A model generated the notes under the pieces. It made no database searches and had not been told where the DNA came from. It saw nothing but the letters and a program-made list of their open reading frames with translations. This document shows positions 24,131 through 35,027 of a stretch of DNA of 64,000 bases, piece by piece. This DNA comes from Talpa occidentalis (taxonomy: Eukaryota > Chordata > Mammalia > Eulipotyphla > Talpidae), in the NCBI RefSeq assembly GCF_014898055.3, contig NW_023604861.1:94862083-94926082 (forward strand). Direction: 5' to 3'. The position numbers and the translations under genes were made by a program. Every line of letters starts with the position of its first letter. Within the stretch, counting starts at the first letter, position 1.

Positions 24131-25124
24131 AAAGGAGGTGACAGCGCTGACCTGTGCCAAGCAATTAAATTGAACATGTCGTCCCTCGGGAGGCGGTCAG
24201 GACAGGGGTACGACTCCTTGTGACCCCGAGGCTTAGAGAGATCAGGATGTGCAAGGTCGTGCAGGAGAGCGTGGCGCAGCCGGACCCTAACTATGTTCAC
24301 TTTTCTTTAGGAGTAGTTGTTGGGCCTCCTGCGTGCCCCGGGCTCGGCAGGCCTGGAGTGGCCACGACCTGCGCTCCACCCTCAACGACTGTACACCTGT
24401 GAGGGATAAAAGGGAGTTAAGTGACTGGTACTCAGTTTAAAGTCCGAGGAAGGTGAGCTGCGGGCTGGGTCACAAGAGGGGGCCCCCCAACATCCGCCTG
24501 GGTATGGGGCAGAGCCAGACCTAAGCCGGTTGGAGACCCAGAGAGCTGAGGAGATTATGGTGCTCCCTCTAGCCTCCACAAGTCTGTAACTCCTGTTAAA
24601 TAACACGAAAACGGCAAGTTGCCTCCTGTCTGTTGTGCAATCGCCAGCGTCAGGGACACTTGTCCAGTAGTCGAGTTCAAATCCAGTTAACGAAGGCAGG
24701 GGGTCTGCGGGTTGGGGGAGGGGTACAGAGGAGAGGGAGCTTGGAGAGGTATATGGGGGAGGACCGGTAGGACACCCTAAGAACTTGGAGTTTATCTACT
24801 GGGATGGGGGTGTGGGGTGTAGGGGGCTGATGGCTGTCCTGAGGTTTAAAGCAGGCCATGGGGCTGGGACACTGTCACCTTCAGTGCCCAAAGCCAAGAT
24901 CCTTTCCCTCTCATTCAGCTCCAGTTCCTTTGCCTATTGCTGGTGACAGGTCCTGAACCGCCTGCGGAGAGTTCAAAGCCTCTAAAGGGGAAGGAGCATG
25001 TGCTGGTGGTGGGACTGCCCTGGCAGCCCAGCCAAAGCCTGTCTGATATTTTCTTTGTTTCCAGGAGCAACTGCTGAGGCCTGAGATATAAAGACAGACA
25101 GCCTGGGGAGACCATACAGTAGGG
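24131..25124. other. Upstream flank of CD8B, no gene seen
   Basis: No recognisable exon or repeat family in this stretch apart from short purine-rich tracts. Cis-regulatory DNA for CD8B is possible by position but not visible. Confidence 0.4.
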
Positions 25125-25139
25125 TGCTTTTTCTTTCTT

Positions 25140-25201
25140 TCTTTTTTTTTTTTAAGACATATTTATTTATGCACACAAGAACTGGGGTGTAAGCCTGAGG
25201 T

Positions 25202-25278
<77 letters not shown>

Positions 25279-25468
25279 AAGGATTCACCAGAGACAGAGT
25301 GGGGAGCAGAGCAGGGAGGATCTACTGAAATACACTGCTGAGGGAGCAGGGGGTGGGTGAGACAGGAGAGGTCTGCTGCACCATGTGGGTTGCTCCCTAA
25401 CTTGTGCTGCAGTGGCTAGCGATGGTCTGATAGTGCTGTCTTTAATCCTTATGCCATCAGGGAGGTCC
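25140..25468 (-). mobile_element. SINE with expanded compound microsatellite
   Basis: Minus-strand SINE (tail AAGACATATTTATTTATG at left, inverted head CATCAGGGAGGTCC at right). Flanks TGCTTTTTCTTT occur at 25125 and 25469 as target-site duplication. A (TG)n(AG)n block at 25203-25274 has grown inside it. Confidence 0.88.
25203..25274. repeat. (TG)n(AG)n compound microsatellite
   Basis: About 16 TG units run straight into about 19 AG units, within the minus-strand SINE. Confidence 0.92.
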
Positions 25469-25479
25469 TGCTTTTTCTT

Positions 25480-26859
25480 TTTTAGCTGAAATGAAATACA
25501 CAAAATTAACTGTTTTAAAAGTGTACAATTCAGTGGTATTTAGTGCCTTCACAATGTCATGGAAAGACTACCTCCGTCTAGTGCTACCTCCGCAAAGGAA
25601 ATCCTTATGCACACTAAGCAGTTACTTCTTATCAGCCCAGCCCCCAAGTCCCAGCAGCTGCTAATTTTCATTCTGTCTCTTTGGATTTACCTATTCTAAC
25701 ATTTAATATAGATAGAATCATACAGTTTGTGGTTTCCTTCCACTTAGCTTAACGTTTGTTGTTTATCCCTGTGGTAAAATGTGTCAGCACTTCATTCCTC
25801 TTTAAGACTGAGTCATATGCATTTTTTTCTGAGTGTTTGTATAACATTTTTTCTTTATAAGAGACATTGGGTTACTTCTATCTTTTGGCTGTTGTGAATA
25901 AAACCACTATAAACATTCTTATACGAGTATGTTTTTGAGTAACTGTATTCGGTTCTTTTGGTTCTATTTCAAGGAATGTAATTTTATGTTTGACCTTTGA
26001 GGAACTGCACAACTATTTTCCATGACAGCTGTACCTCTAAAATTCCCACCAATAGCATATAAGGCTTCCAGTTTTCCCACATCCTTGCCATCATTTGCTC
26101 TTTTCTTTTTTAAAAAAGTGGCTGTGAAATGATAGCTCTCTTTTTTTTTCCTGAAAGTAATGTTTCACTTTAATGTGACTTTAAACCTTAATGTTTTTGC
26201 TTGAGCAAGAGTTAATACTGGACTGAATACGAACATAACATTATGGAGTTCAAATTTCATCAGAAAAAATCTTTCTCCTTAAATATTATTGAATGAAAAC
26301 TATTTTTTTGAAACTTTAAAAGAAGCAAAGTGAAGGTTTATGAAATGATATCTCATTGTGGATTTTATTTTTTTCCCTGGTGGCTAATGATGTGAAACAT
26401 CTTTTTATCTGCTTGTTGGTCATATGTATTTTTTTCTTTATATGTCTATTCAAATCCCTTGCCCATTAAAAAACTGGGGTTTTGTCTTTTTGTTGTTGAG
26501 TTATAAGAAGTCTTTATATATTCTGGATACTAGACCCTTTTAAGATATATGATTTGTAATATTTTTTCTCATATTGCCAATTGTGTTTTCATTTTGTTGA
26601 TAATGTTCTTTTATGTACAAAACTTTTTAATTTGAGGAAGTCTAATATCTATTCTGTTGTTGTTGTTGCTTGTGCTTTTGGTGTCATACCTCAGAACCTA
26701 TTGTTATGGATTAGGGTTGCTGTGGATTAACCCTTTATTTTTTCCCTAAGAGTCTTTTTCTTTCACCTGTTGATCCATTTGGAGTTCATTTTTATATAAG
26801 GTGTGAAGTAGGAGCTCGATTTTATGCATTTGCATGTGGATATCAAGTTGTCCAGACAT
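25480..26859 (-). mobile_element. Ancient L1, antisense
   Basis: Reads like reversed old L1 3' and ORF2 DNA: TTTTAAAAGTGTACAATTCA, then GGCTGTTGTGAATAAAACCA, then TGATCCATTTGGAGTTCATT. The same element continues at 27810 after a younger insertion at 26878-27791. No frame is intact. Confidence 0.7.
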
Positions 26860-26877
26860 CATATGTGTAATATTTTT

Positions 26878-27791
26878 TTTTTTTTTTTTTTTTAAGGTTT
26901 TTTATTTGTTTATTTATCTATACAAGCACAAGGGTATAGTCAGAAGCGCAGGTGGGTGAGAGAATTCACCAGAGCCAGAGTGGGGAACAGAACAGGCAAA
27001 CTGATGAAGTACACTGCTGAGGGGAGCAGTGGGCACCAAGAGAGGTCTGTGCGCCATGTGGGACCCAATTGAACCGGTGCTGCAGAGGCTGCGGGCAGCT
27101 TCACAACCCAGAGCTCAACCGCTGTACCACCAGGGAGGCCCCTAAATCTCTTTCATTCTAAAGTTTCTCCTGCGACTCTTCCATTTCCTTTTAATTCAGG
27201 TTTCCATTTCTTGTTTTTTTTTTCCCTTTTTTTTTTAATTTTTAAAAAATTTTTTTAATTATAAATTTTATTTTTATATTCCCCATACAATTGCGACCCC
27301 ATTATTTTGACCCCAATCCCTCCCCTCCCTGCCCCCCACACCCCCATAGAGTGTCTCTGGTTCATAGTTGTTTGTTGATTTTGATTTTTACTTTCTTATA
27401 GTTGTTCTTTTTCCTGGTCCCTTATTTAAGATTTCTAGATTCCTGCTATGAGTGATACCATCCGGTATTTTTCTTTTTCTTTCTGGCTTATTTCACTGAG
27501 CATGATCCCTTCCAGCGCCATCCATGTTGCTGCAAATTGCATGTGTTTATCTTTTTTGAATGCTGAGTAATAGTCTATGGTGTATATGTACCACATCTTC
27601 TTGATCCAGTCATCTATTTTTGGGCATTTGGGCTGTTTCCAAAGCTTAGCTATTGTAAATAGTGCTGCTATAAACATAGGGGTGCAGGTGCTCTTTGGAA
27701 TTGATGTTTCTGTGTCCTTTGGGTAAATACCTAGGAGTGGAATTGCTGGATCATATGGAAGCTCTATGTTTAGTAGGCCAAGAAATCTCCA
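26878..27791 (-). mobile_element. Younger L1 3' fragment with an inserted SINE
   Basis: Flanked by an 18-bp duplication CATATGTGTAATATTTTT at 26860-26877 and 27792-27809. On the minus strand 27794-27435 encodes the C-terminal end of L1 ORF2 (RFLGLLNIELPYDPAIPLLG, then WIKKMWYIYT and EGIMLSEISQKEKEKYR) up to a stop. A 3' UTR with a G-rich tract (27350-27290) and an A-rich end follow. A minus-strand SINE (26892-27142) sits in the 3' end. It is 5'-truncated and so inactive. Confidence 0.88.
26892..27142 (-). mobile_element. SINE nested in the L1 3' end
   Basis: Minus-strand copy from the AAGGTTTTTTATTTGTTTAT tail to the inverted head ACCACCAGGGAGGCCCC. Second subfamily (GCAGCTTCACAACCCAGAGC). 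Confidence 0.88.
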
Positions 27792-27809
27792 CATATGTGT
27801 AATATTTTT

Positions 27810-29978
27810 AATATGTAGTTGGTTTTGGTTTGCTAGTATTTTGTTGAGGATTTATGCATCTGCAATCATAAGTGATATTGGTCTCTAGTATGACCTTTAT
27901 ACAAAATCAACCAAAAAGCTGTTTTGGCCTGTGAATTCCTTTAGATCTGTAGCCATTCCTGTGCTGCCGTCCATAATGCAGAAACATTAACTGTGAATCA
28001 TCTAAACTGCACTGCTTTCCTGGTTTTACTCTCCAAGTGGTGCTGGTTTTACTCTCCAAGTGGTACTCTCCAAGTGGTGCTGGAGTGGTGCTGGAGTGGT
28101 GCTTCTACAAGTGGTGCTGCATCTAGAAATTTTCTTGTCCCTAGTGCCATTCATTCAACAATCATGCAAGAGCCTTCTAAGCCTGTGCTCAGCTCTGGGA
28201 CACCAAGACGCATGAAGACCAGTCCCTGCCATTGAGGAGCTGACTCTCATGACTGATACTGATGGGTTGTTAATTACAGTTAGTTTAGGTATAACATTAC
28301 CCATTAACACCAATGCTAAAACTTGATAATCCTGATGCTTGCATGACCTGTCCTTGCTTCTCTACCCCTCTTTCTCAGCAGGTAGTCACAGGTGAGGAAG
28401 GCAAGTGTGGTGCTGGGAAAGAGTAGGGGTTCTTTCCCACCCTATCCCTCACTGTATATATGGGTGACTTTGGGCAATTTCCTCATCTCTCTGAGCCCAT
28501 TTTTCTCACTGGTAAACTGACACAATGATCCTAACATCATAGGAATACAGCAGAATAGACACATGAACTTTGCAGTGACGATCTATCAGTTGAGTTGGGG
28601 AGCTCCGATAATGTGAGATATATCTGAAACAGTCACATAAACCAAGGAATTATTGTTTCCTGATTCAACAAAAAGAAACTTTATACCATTAGCCAAAAAA
28701 CTTTCTCAACCTCCATATACTGCTTTAGGTAGAGAGTTTTATTTTTATAAATTCATCCCAGATTTCTCCCCAAATTACTCCTTATTTAAACCTGTTTGCC
28801 TGCATTTGAAATAAGTCATGGTGTAGGCTGGTGTTCCCACCCTCTAGCCATTCAAGCCTCACCTTTATTTTTCTAAAGCAGCATTCCAATGCTGCATTTT
28901 CTTTAGATTGACTTAAAAAATTGGGTAAATTTATTTTAAAAATCTAATAACATAGGCCATAAATAGAAGGTAGGTTAAAATCAGCAGGGGAAAGAAACAA
29001 TTCTAGAGAATGATGTAAAGGCACATTAGCAATGGGTGATTTCTCCTAGCAGAGCACAAAGAAAGGACTGAAAACGGAAGTGAGAAACTTCTCTTCTGTA
29101 TCATTTAGTGTGTCCCTACATTGCCCGAAATCAACACTTGGAAACAAAGGGGGCTGGAAAGAGCAATGGCCCAGGTTCCAGAGGAGCTTGGTGGCAATAA
29201 TTACTTGGCTCTTCCAACCTCTGAGATCTTGATTTCTTCATTTGATAAACAGGGACAAGGTACCAGGCTTGCCTGTCTTGCAAGACTCCAAGCCTTTCCA
29301 GAAACCAGTTCCCTGTTACACAGGAACAAAGCCTCCTTCCCTCCTAAATCCCTTCCTTTTCTTCCTTCACCTCCTTTGTATTCTGTTCTGTTTTAGCACC
29401 TAAAACCATGACTGAAATCTGATATTTGCAGACAAAATGAATAAGTAAATGTTTATTTCCTATTGGGCTGTGTATTTCTTATTTAGTAGTAGAAACTCTT
29501 CCATTTATTACAGGCCAAATCACAAATAAACCATACCAGTAATTTAAACACAGAAAATTAACTATAAAGAATTTTTAGCTAATAAAAGATGGTGGGCAAA
29601 TGACCACTCTGGTGCTTGTAGGACCTTTAGTGCACAGATCATGGACATTTATTTATTTATTTATTTCAAATTGAACATTTATTTAAAAAATCATGTATTC
29701 AAATTGATGTTTCTTATATAACTGCATTATAGTCTCCCCTTCAACTTTCTTGGTCTATAGTTGTATCTCATTTTCTTTTATTCTGAAAGTTTTTGTTCAT
29801 TACAACATTAAAATACTCGTGTTATCCATAATATAGTTTCAAAACCTCAACAACAGTTTTATCATTACTTATAAACTACTGAGTTAAGCTGAAGATCCGT
29901 TCTTTTTCATTGCTAGGATATATATATGTCACATCAGAGATTTTCTTATGAGTCCTATGCTTAAAAGGAAAAAAAAAT
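27810..29978. other. Intergenic: L1 remainder, minisatellite, MIR-like pieces
   Basis: Old L1 continues to about 27.95 kb. A short GTGGTGCTGG-type minisatellite is at about 28033-28115 and a MIR-like relic at about 28440-28540. The plus-strand frames at 27993-28235 and 29121-29396 are not recognised and look spurious. Confidence 0.45.
28033..28115. repeat. Irregular minisatellite (CTCCAAGTGGTGCTGG-type units)
   Basis: Several tandem and partly deleted copies of units built from TTTTACTCTCCAAGTGGTGC and GGAGTGGTGCT follow one another. Confidence 0.75.
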
Positions 29979-29984
29979 TTTTTT

Positions 29985-30246
29985 AAGATTTATTTATTTA
30001 TACAAGCACTGGGTACAGTCAGAAGGGCAGAGGGTGAGAGAATTCACCAGAGCCAGAGCAGGGAGCAGAGCAGGCAGTAGGACATAAGTACACTGCTGAG
30101 GGGAGCAGCGGGCGGCAGGAGAGGTCTCGCACCATGTGGGACCCTCCTCCAATGGCCAGGGAGTAGCTGGGGATCAAACCGGTGCCGCAGAGGCTGTGGG
30201 CAGCTTCGCAACCCAGCGCTCAACCGCTGCACCACTGGGGAGGCCC
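29985..30246 (-). mobile_element. tRNA-derived SINE
   Basis: Tail AAGATTTATTTATTTATACA at left, inverted head CCACTGGGGAGGCCC at right. AGGAAAAA plus T-run flanks both sides as a low-complexity duplication. Second subfamily. Confidence 0.88.
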
Positions 30247-30650
30247 AGGAAAAATTTTTTACTCTATGTAACAACACAATTATCTTACCTAGAGTGAAGG
30301 TCATTTGTTTCAACATTTTCTGTCAAAATTACTTCCTTTCCTTTCTTATTTTTTACTTTTTCAGCTATGTGAAGTCTTAGAAATTAAAAAATCAGAGATA
30401 TCTTGCTTCTATTTCTATCCCCTCCCCTCTCCCCCATCACCTTCTACGTGTTATCACTTCTTTTTAGTTTCTTGGATATTCTTCCAATTTTCTACATCAA
30501 TGAGTTCCAAGTTTCCATAATCTGGAATTGATTCCAAAGCAAGACATACAGACAGATCCTCATTTCTTTTATGTAGTCTGTGTGTGGATGTACCATGTTC
30601 AACCAATTCCCAATTAATGGGCATTTCCAAACTTTTGTTATGACAAATAA

Positions 30651-31534
30651 CACTGCCAGAGATCAGCCTCGGCAAACTGGGTGTCAGGGGTTCCTGAAAG
30701 GATAGCGCTGTGAAACAGAGGGATGAGGTACACACACACAATGTCTTTTGTTAGTATCTCCTGCTGAGGGACTCAGCGGGTCTTTATTTATTCATTTTTT
30801 GCAAGCAGTGAGATTACACCAACATATGCATGGAAGCAAAGCACAAACAATTAGTTCATTCTTTTCTCATGGACATCTGGCTCCTATGGGTCTCAGCAAG
30901 ACGGTAGCCTTCAAGGTTAATAGATAAAAAAACTAAGCCTTACACTAAAACTCATTATTTCAGTTTAGACAATTACCTAAGACAGCCGATATCCGTCAGT
31001 ACACCCCTATCAGCAAAGCCTAAGCATCAAAAGACTCTTCTTATTATATGGCCTACAGCCGGAGACCAGCTGCTTTCTGGTTATCAACCAACGGGGTTTT
31101 CTACATAGAAACTTCTTAACACAGTTAGCTTCATTAAAAAACTTTCCTAAGCTACTTCAAAAAAGCAAAAGAAGGAATTACTATAGTCGTTCTGGATTGC
31201 TTGTCAAGCATGTATAACAAATTATTTCCCATTGTCAAGTGGGCCAAATTGTTTAGTGATTAATTTTTAAGCAGGTAATTTTCCGTGCCATGTGCTTATA
31301 ATATTCTTATACATATACTCTATTGCCCAATGTATTTTCTGAGAGGTTTTCTCTTTTTATGACCAAGAACAAAAAAACAAAGGGATGTTTATAGGTTATA
31401 GATTAATCTTCAGCCCCAAGGTGTGAGGCACAAGGAATCTTCAGCCCCAAGGTGTGAGGCTCTTTGAAAGTCTTGGGCCCCATGTGAGGCCTTTTTCTTA
31501 ACTGCTTACCAGCGTCTTATCTGGCTGAGGCAGC
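30651..31534 (-). mobile_element. Solo LTR-like element, probably class II endogenous retrovirus
   Basis: About 0.88 kb between TGCCAGAGATCAGCCTCGG (left) and a right end near GCTGAGGCA. On the minus strand it would begin TG and end CA, with GACCCGCTGAGTCCCTCAGC and CCTGACACCCAGTTTGCCGA near the end. These look like the U5 of betaretrovirus-type LTRs. A 30-bp-period direct repeat sits in the presumed U3 (31405-31459). I see no internal viral genes and no clear target duplication, so the ends are provisional. Confidence 0.55.
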
Positions 31535-31977
31535 AAGGCCCCCTGCACCAGTGCAACTATTAACTTTGCCTACATGCTGCTTCTTGTTGTGGGGGTGTAT
31601 TTCCAGAAAAAGTGTAGCGTTAGAAGTGGAATTACAAGATATAAGAATGAACACATAATTTTTGTGTGTGTGGTGGGAAAGGTAGTTACTACAAAAGGGG
31701 TTGTATAGAGACTCTGAAGCAAGGACTGGCAAGCTTTTTTGGCTTAGTGGCATAAGAGGCACAGTCAAGGATATGCTGTAGGTATATACATAACAGTAAA
31801 TCCCCACAATGTTTGAATTGAGAAAATTAAAAATACAATAATTGAGTACAAACTTTGGAATCAAATTCTTTATGAAAAGAATGAGATCAATTTTGTTGCA
31901 TTACTATCTAGCTTAGAGGAGGTTCAAAAGGAAAAACCATTCTTAGGTGGAGAGCAGTACAAAAACAGGAAGAGGGC

Positions 31978-32364
31978 TTATTTCATGAGCATGATCCCTT
32001 CCAGCTCCATCCATGTTGCTGCAAATTGTATGAGTTTATCTTTTTTGATTGCTGAGTAATATTCCATTGTGTATATGTACCACATCTTCTTGATCCAGTC
32101 ATCTATTTGGAGGCATTTGGGTTGTTTCCATAGCTTACCTATTGTAAATAGTGCTGCTATACACAAAGGGGTGCAGGTACCCTTTTGAATTAATGTTTCT
32201 GTTTCCTTTACATGAGGTGGGGGTGGAGAAGGGAGTAGCGTCAAAACAAGGGTGGTGGGAATTGTATGGGGACTATAACCAAGATGAAAATGCATACATT
32301 GTGCAAAAATGAAAAATGATGTAAAAAATATATAAAATAAAAAAAAAATTAAAAAAACCAAAGC
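31978..32364. mobile_element. L1 insertion with 5' inversion (twin priming)
   Basis: The left part (31978-32215) is antisense and encodes the ORF2 end on the minus strand (CTPLCIAALFTIGKLWKQPK, then KKMWYIYTMEYYSAIKKDK). The right part (about 32216-32364) is sense L1 3' UTR (GGGTGGTGGGAATTGTATGG) and ends in poly-A. The duplication AAAACAGGAAGAGGGC at 31962-31977 and 32365-32380 brackets both, so they came in together. Confidence 0.88.
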
Positions 32365-32380
32365 AAAACAGGAAGAGGGC

Positions 32381-33030
32381 AGGACCGGGCGTGCAGACCG
32401 CTCTTTAGAACTGGGGACACTTGAGGAGGGCAAACGGAAGGAACTGAGTACACCTGGGAGAGGGGTCTCCAGCATTTCCGAGGTGCAGACTTTGTAGAGA
32501 GAATGTGACTGCCACAGGTCACACAGCCACTAGCTAGCTACAAACTGGCCAACATGGGATAAATGTAGAATGGGGTTTCCTCCTGCTCCCAGTTTACCGT
32601 GTCCCTCCTGCGCCCCCTACTGGCCGAGACTAACATGAAGACAGCTGGCATGGTCGTTTACCCAAAGCAAAGTCAAGGAGCTGCTTTGAGCTAACAGGGT
32701 GGCACAAGGGATTTTAATACGAATTATTGAAAACATTTTCACAATCTGTTGCTTGCTTTAAAAAATATTTACTCATTGAAAAGATTAATAGTCTCATATA
32801 GTACACAATTAAACACAGAGAAAAATGCTACTTTGCATATTTAGTCCATCCTTCATTCTGTTAGCCACCCACTTAGTTCTTGCATCCAGAACCCAATTCT
32901 CAATAGATTGTGCATATTTCTGGGGCTGTTCTATGTATCTATACAATCCTTGTGTTTTAATTTGCTTTTTAAAAACTTACAACAAAATTTTGTTATGCAG
33001 ATTTTTATTGTTTCTGTAATAATAAATTAC
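32381..33030. other. Intergenic sequence between the L1 and the KRCC1-like gene
   Basis: A short MIR-like piece (GACTGCCACAGGTCACACAG) is near 32505, and the CTCF-type motif is at 32609-32623. No exon is recognised. Confidence 0.45.
32609..32623 (-). promoter_or_regulatory. CTCF-type binding motif
   Basis: The minus strand reads CCAGTAGGGGGCGCA, matching the core CTCF consensus CCASYAGRKGGCRSY at 14 of 15 positions. It lies between CD8B and the KRCC1-like gene. Occupancy is inferred, not shown. Confidence 0.65.
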
Positions 33031-33297
33031 ATTTATTATTTTTTCTATGACCCTGGTTAATGTGTCATATTTATGAAAGCCATTCATACACTGATTAAAA
33101 ATTATTTTCCTAATTGTCTTCTAGTACTTTTATATTTTAGTTTTTACATGTATATGTTTAAACTATCTATATCTGAACAGTCTGAGGTAGGATACGATTT
33201 CATTTTCTGTGAAGTGGTGGCCACTGAATTTTTTCAGTGCTCAACCTTTCCAATAGAGTCAGGTGATTTAATATCAAGGCTTCAAATCTCCATATCA

Positions 33298-34035
33298 TTA
33301 ACAACTTCCTAAGATAGCTTCATCCCACAAGTCCCTCTCCTGCATGATTTCTTTGCCAGGTTGCCTCTTCTCTCTATGGGACCGTCTTCTCTTTGTGCAG
33401 TGCTGATCCTGGTTGCTCTTCTTTCTGTGTTTGGGTTTGTCTGAGTTGTTTGGCTCTGCCTTGTGCTTTTTCCTGTTCTCTTTGTGAGAATCTCCATCTG
33501 CCAGGAGCTTCCTCTTGAATTCAACCTGCCCCTCCTGGAGAGGTCCTCTAACTCCCTCTTCTCTTGACCTTCTCCTCTGGCTTTGACCTTGATCTCCTGC
33601 CTGGTGGACGCTGGTGTGGTCCTCCAAAAGGCAGCTGGCATTTTCACTATGTGGTGGTGCTGGGGAGCCAGTGTTCTTTCCTTGCACAGTGGGGCTTGGA
33701 TGCCGAGGGTTCTTGGAGAAATGGCTGTGCCTTTTCTGACAGTAGTATAGAGATCCCAGTCTTTGCCTGGAGTGATGAATTTTGGACCAAGTAGGTAACT
33801 GGCTCTCCACTGTTGTCAATCTTTCGTAGGAACTGGGGAAACTGTAGAAGCTCTTGAAGGAACAACTTTGCTCCGGCATTAGAGGTATGAACCCAGTGTG
33901 GCCCATTTCTCTGCACAAAGTGTTTTTGGTCACTTTTCTAAAGCAAACTTCCGGTTGTAGTCCTCTGGCTTTTTGCTTTCTGATATAATCCTGAAGTTCA
34001 CGTTGAAAAGAGTCATAAATCTTAGAATTTTCCAT
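33298..34035 (-). CDS. KRCC1-like protein (diverged tandem paralog of lysine-rich coiled-coil 1)
   Basis: An intact 245-codon frame in one exon. The N-terminus YDSFQRELQDYIRKQKARGL followed by QPEVCFRK aligns with KRCC1 ([28 protein letters not shown]). The middle keeps LPTWSKIHHSRQRLGSLYYC against [20 protein letters not shown]. The C-terminal half is lysine/arginine-rich and low-complexity, and the end DLWDEAILGSC matches [14 protein letters not shown]1 has no well-established function; this basic protein is presumably nuclear by analogy. A splice-acceptor-like TTTTCCTCCCTCTTCCTTAG lies at 34080-34061, 26 nt before the ATG, as KRCC1 has, so it is not a retrocopy. A minus-strand AATAAA is at 33037-33032. 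The frame is free of stops despite strong divergence, suggesting it is or was recently functional. The alternative is a young pseudogene without expression. Confidence 0.8.
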   Translation of the reverse strand: MENSKIYDSFQRELQDYIRKQKARGLQPEVCFRKVTKNTLCREMGHTGFIPLMPEQSCSFKSFYSFPSSYERLTTVESQLPTWSKIHHSRQRLGSLYYCQKRHSHFSKNPRHPSPTVQGKNTGSPAPPHSENASCLLEDHTSVHQAGDQGQSQRRRSREEGVRGPLQEGQVEFKRKLLADGDSHKENRKKHKAEPNNSDKPKHRKKSNQDQHCTKRRRSHREKRQPGKEIMQERDLWDEAILGSC

Positions 34036-34057
34036 TGTATTGAGTGTGGATGAAGCT

Positions 34058-34080
34058 CTGCTAAGGAAGAGGGAGGAAAA
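34058..34080 (-). promoter_or_regulatory. Predicted splice acceptor of the KRCC1-like exon
   Basis: A pyrimidine-rich minus-strand tract ends TTAGCAG. Two adjacent AGs (34062-34061 and 34059-34058) form a NAGNAG acceptor just upstream of the ATG at 34035. Confidence 0.6.
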
Positions 34081-34715
34081 ACTTTCTGTTAAATATATTA
34101 TTATGCTATTAATGTATTACTTGTCTTTGAAAAGGTCAGGCCCTCAAATTTCTAGCCAACAATATATTATGTTCGTATACTGTAAATACAGGGTAATCAC
34201 TGATGTTGAAAATGTATATTTTGGGTGCCAAAAACTAAGAATTATAAAATATAATGGAATAAAAAATGAGACATCCAGCAATGCAGATTTGAGGATCTAG
34301 AAATACACAATAATATATGACATTTATCATAGGTTATCCATAGGTTTGGAAACTTATTACTTAATTGTACTTTGTGATTTTTTTTGCCATAAGTGCTATT
34401 ACTTGTATAATAAAAATAAAAGAATTATTTTAGAAAAACAGGGAACATTAAGCAACTAAATTAAACAAAAATCATTTATAAATTCTATAGGACAGAATTG
34501 GCTAGTTTCTGTTCTTATGCACTGAAAAGAAATAACAGATCATCAAATATTCTTTCACTTACATTACCATATGTGTATAAATTTCATAGGTGGGGTGAAA
34601 GAAGAGCAGGGGATACCATTTATTGTGCTAAAATATGAACCTACTATGGTCCCTCTTTACAAAGGAAACTGAATTACAGAGAGTTCAAGTAATTTACTTG
34701 AGGTCACACAGTAAG
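34063..34715. other. AT-rich sequence upstream of the KRCC1-like exon
   Basis: No further exon is recognised. A MIR relic begins near 34650 (GAAACTGAATTACAGAGAG, then GAGGTCACACAGTAAG) and continues after the SINE at 35030 (AGCCAAGATTTGAACCC). Confidence 0.5.
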
Positions 34716-34727
34716 AAAGTGGAAGAG

Positions 34728-34989
34728 GGCCTCCCGGGTGGCGCAGCTGTTGAGCGCCCGGTTGCGAAGCTGCCTGCGGCCTCTGCGGCGCCGGTTCGAT
34801 CCCCGGCTGCTCCCCGGCTACCAGAGGAGGGTCCCACATGGCGCGCAGACCTCTCCTGCTGCCCGCTGCTCCCCTCAGCAGTGTGCTTCGGTCCTTCTGC
34901 CTGCTCTGCTCCCCGCTCTGGCTCTGGTGAATTCGCTCACCTTCCCATGCTTCTGACTGTACCCAGTGCTTGTATAAATAAAATAAATA

Positions 34990-35022
<33 letters not shown>
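34728..35022 (+). mobile_element. tRNA-derived SINE splitting a MIR
   Basis: Starts GGCCTCCCGGGTGGCGCAG and ends in TATAAATAAAATAAATAAAA, TCTT and a long A run. A 12-bp duplication AAAGTGGAAGAG is at 34716-34727 and 35023-35034. A long pure poly-A tail suggests a recent insertion. Confidence 0.93.

Positions 35023-35027
<5 letters not shown>

Noticed and set aside
33564..33794. Plus-strand frame antisense to the KRCC1-like exon
   Set aside because: It is a shadow of the real minus-strand frame with no independent signature.
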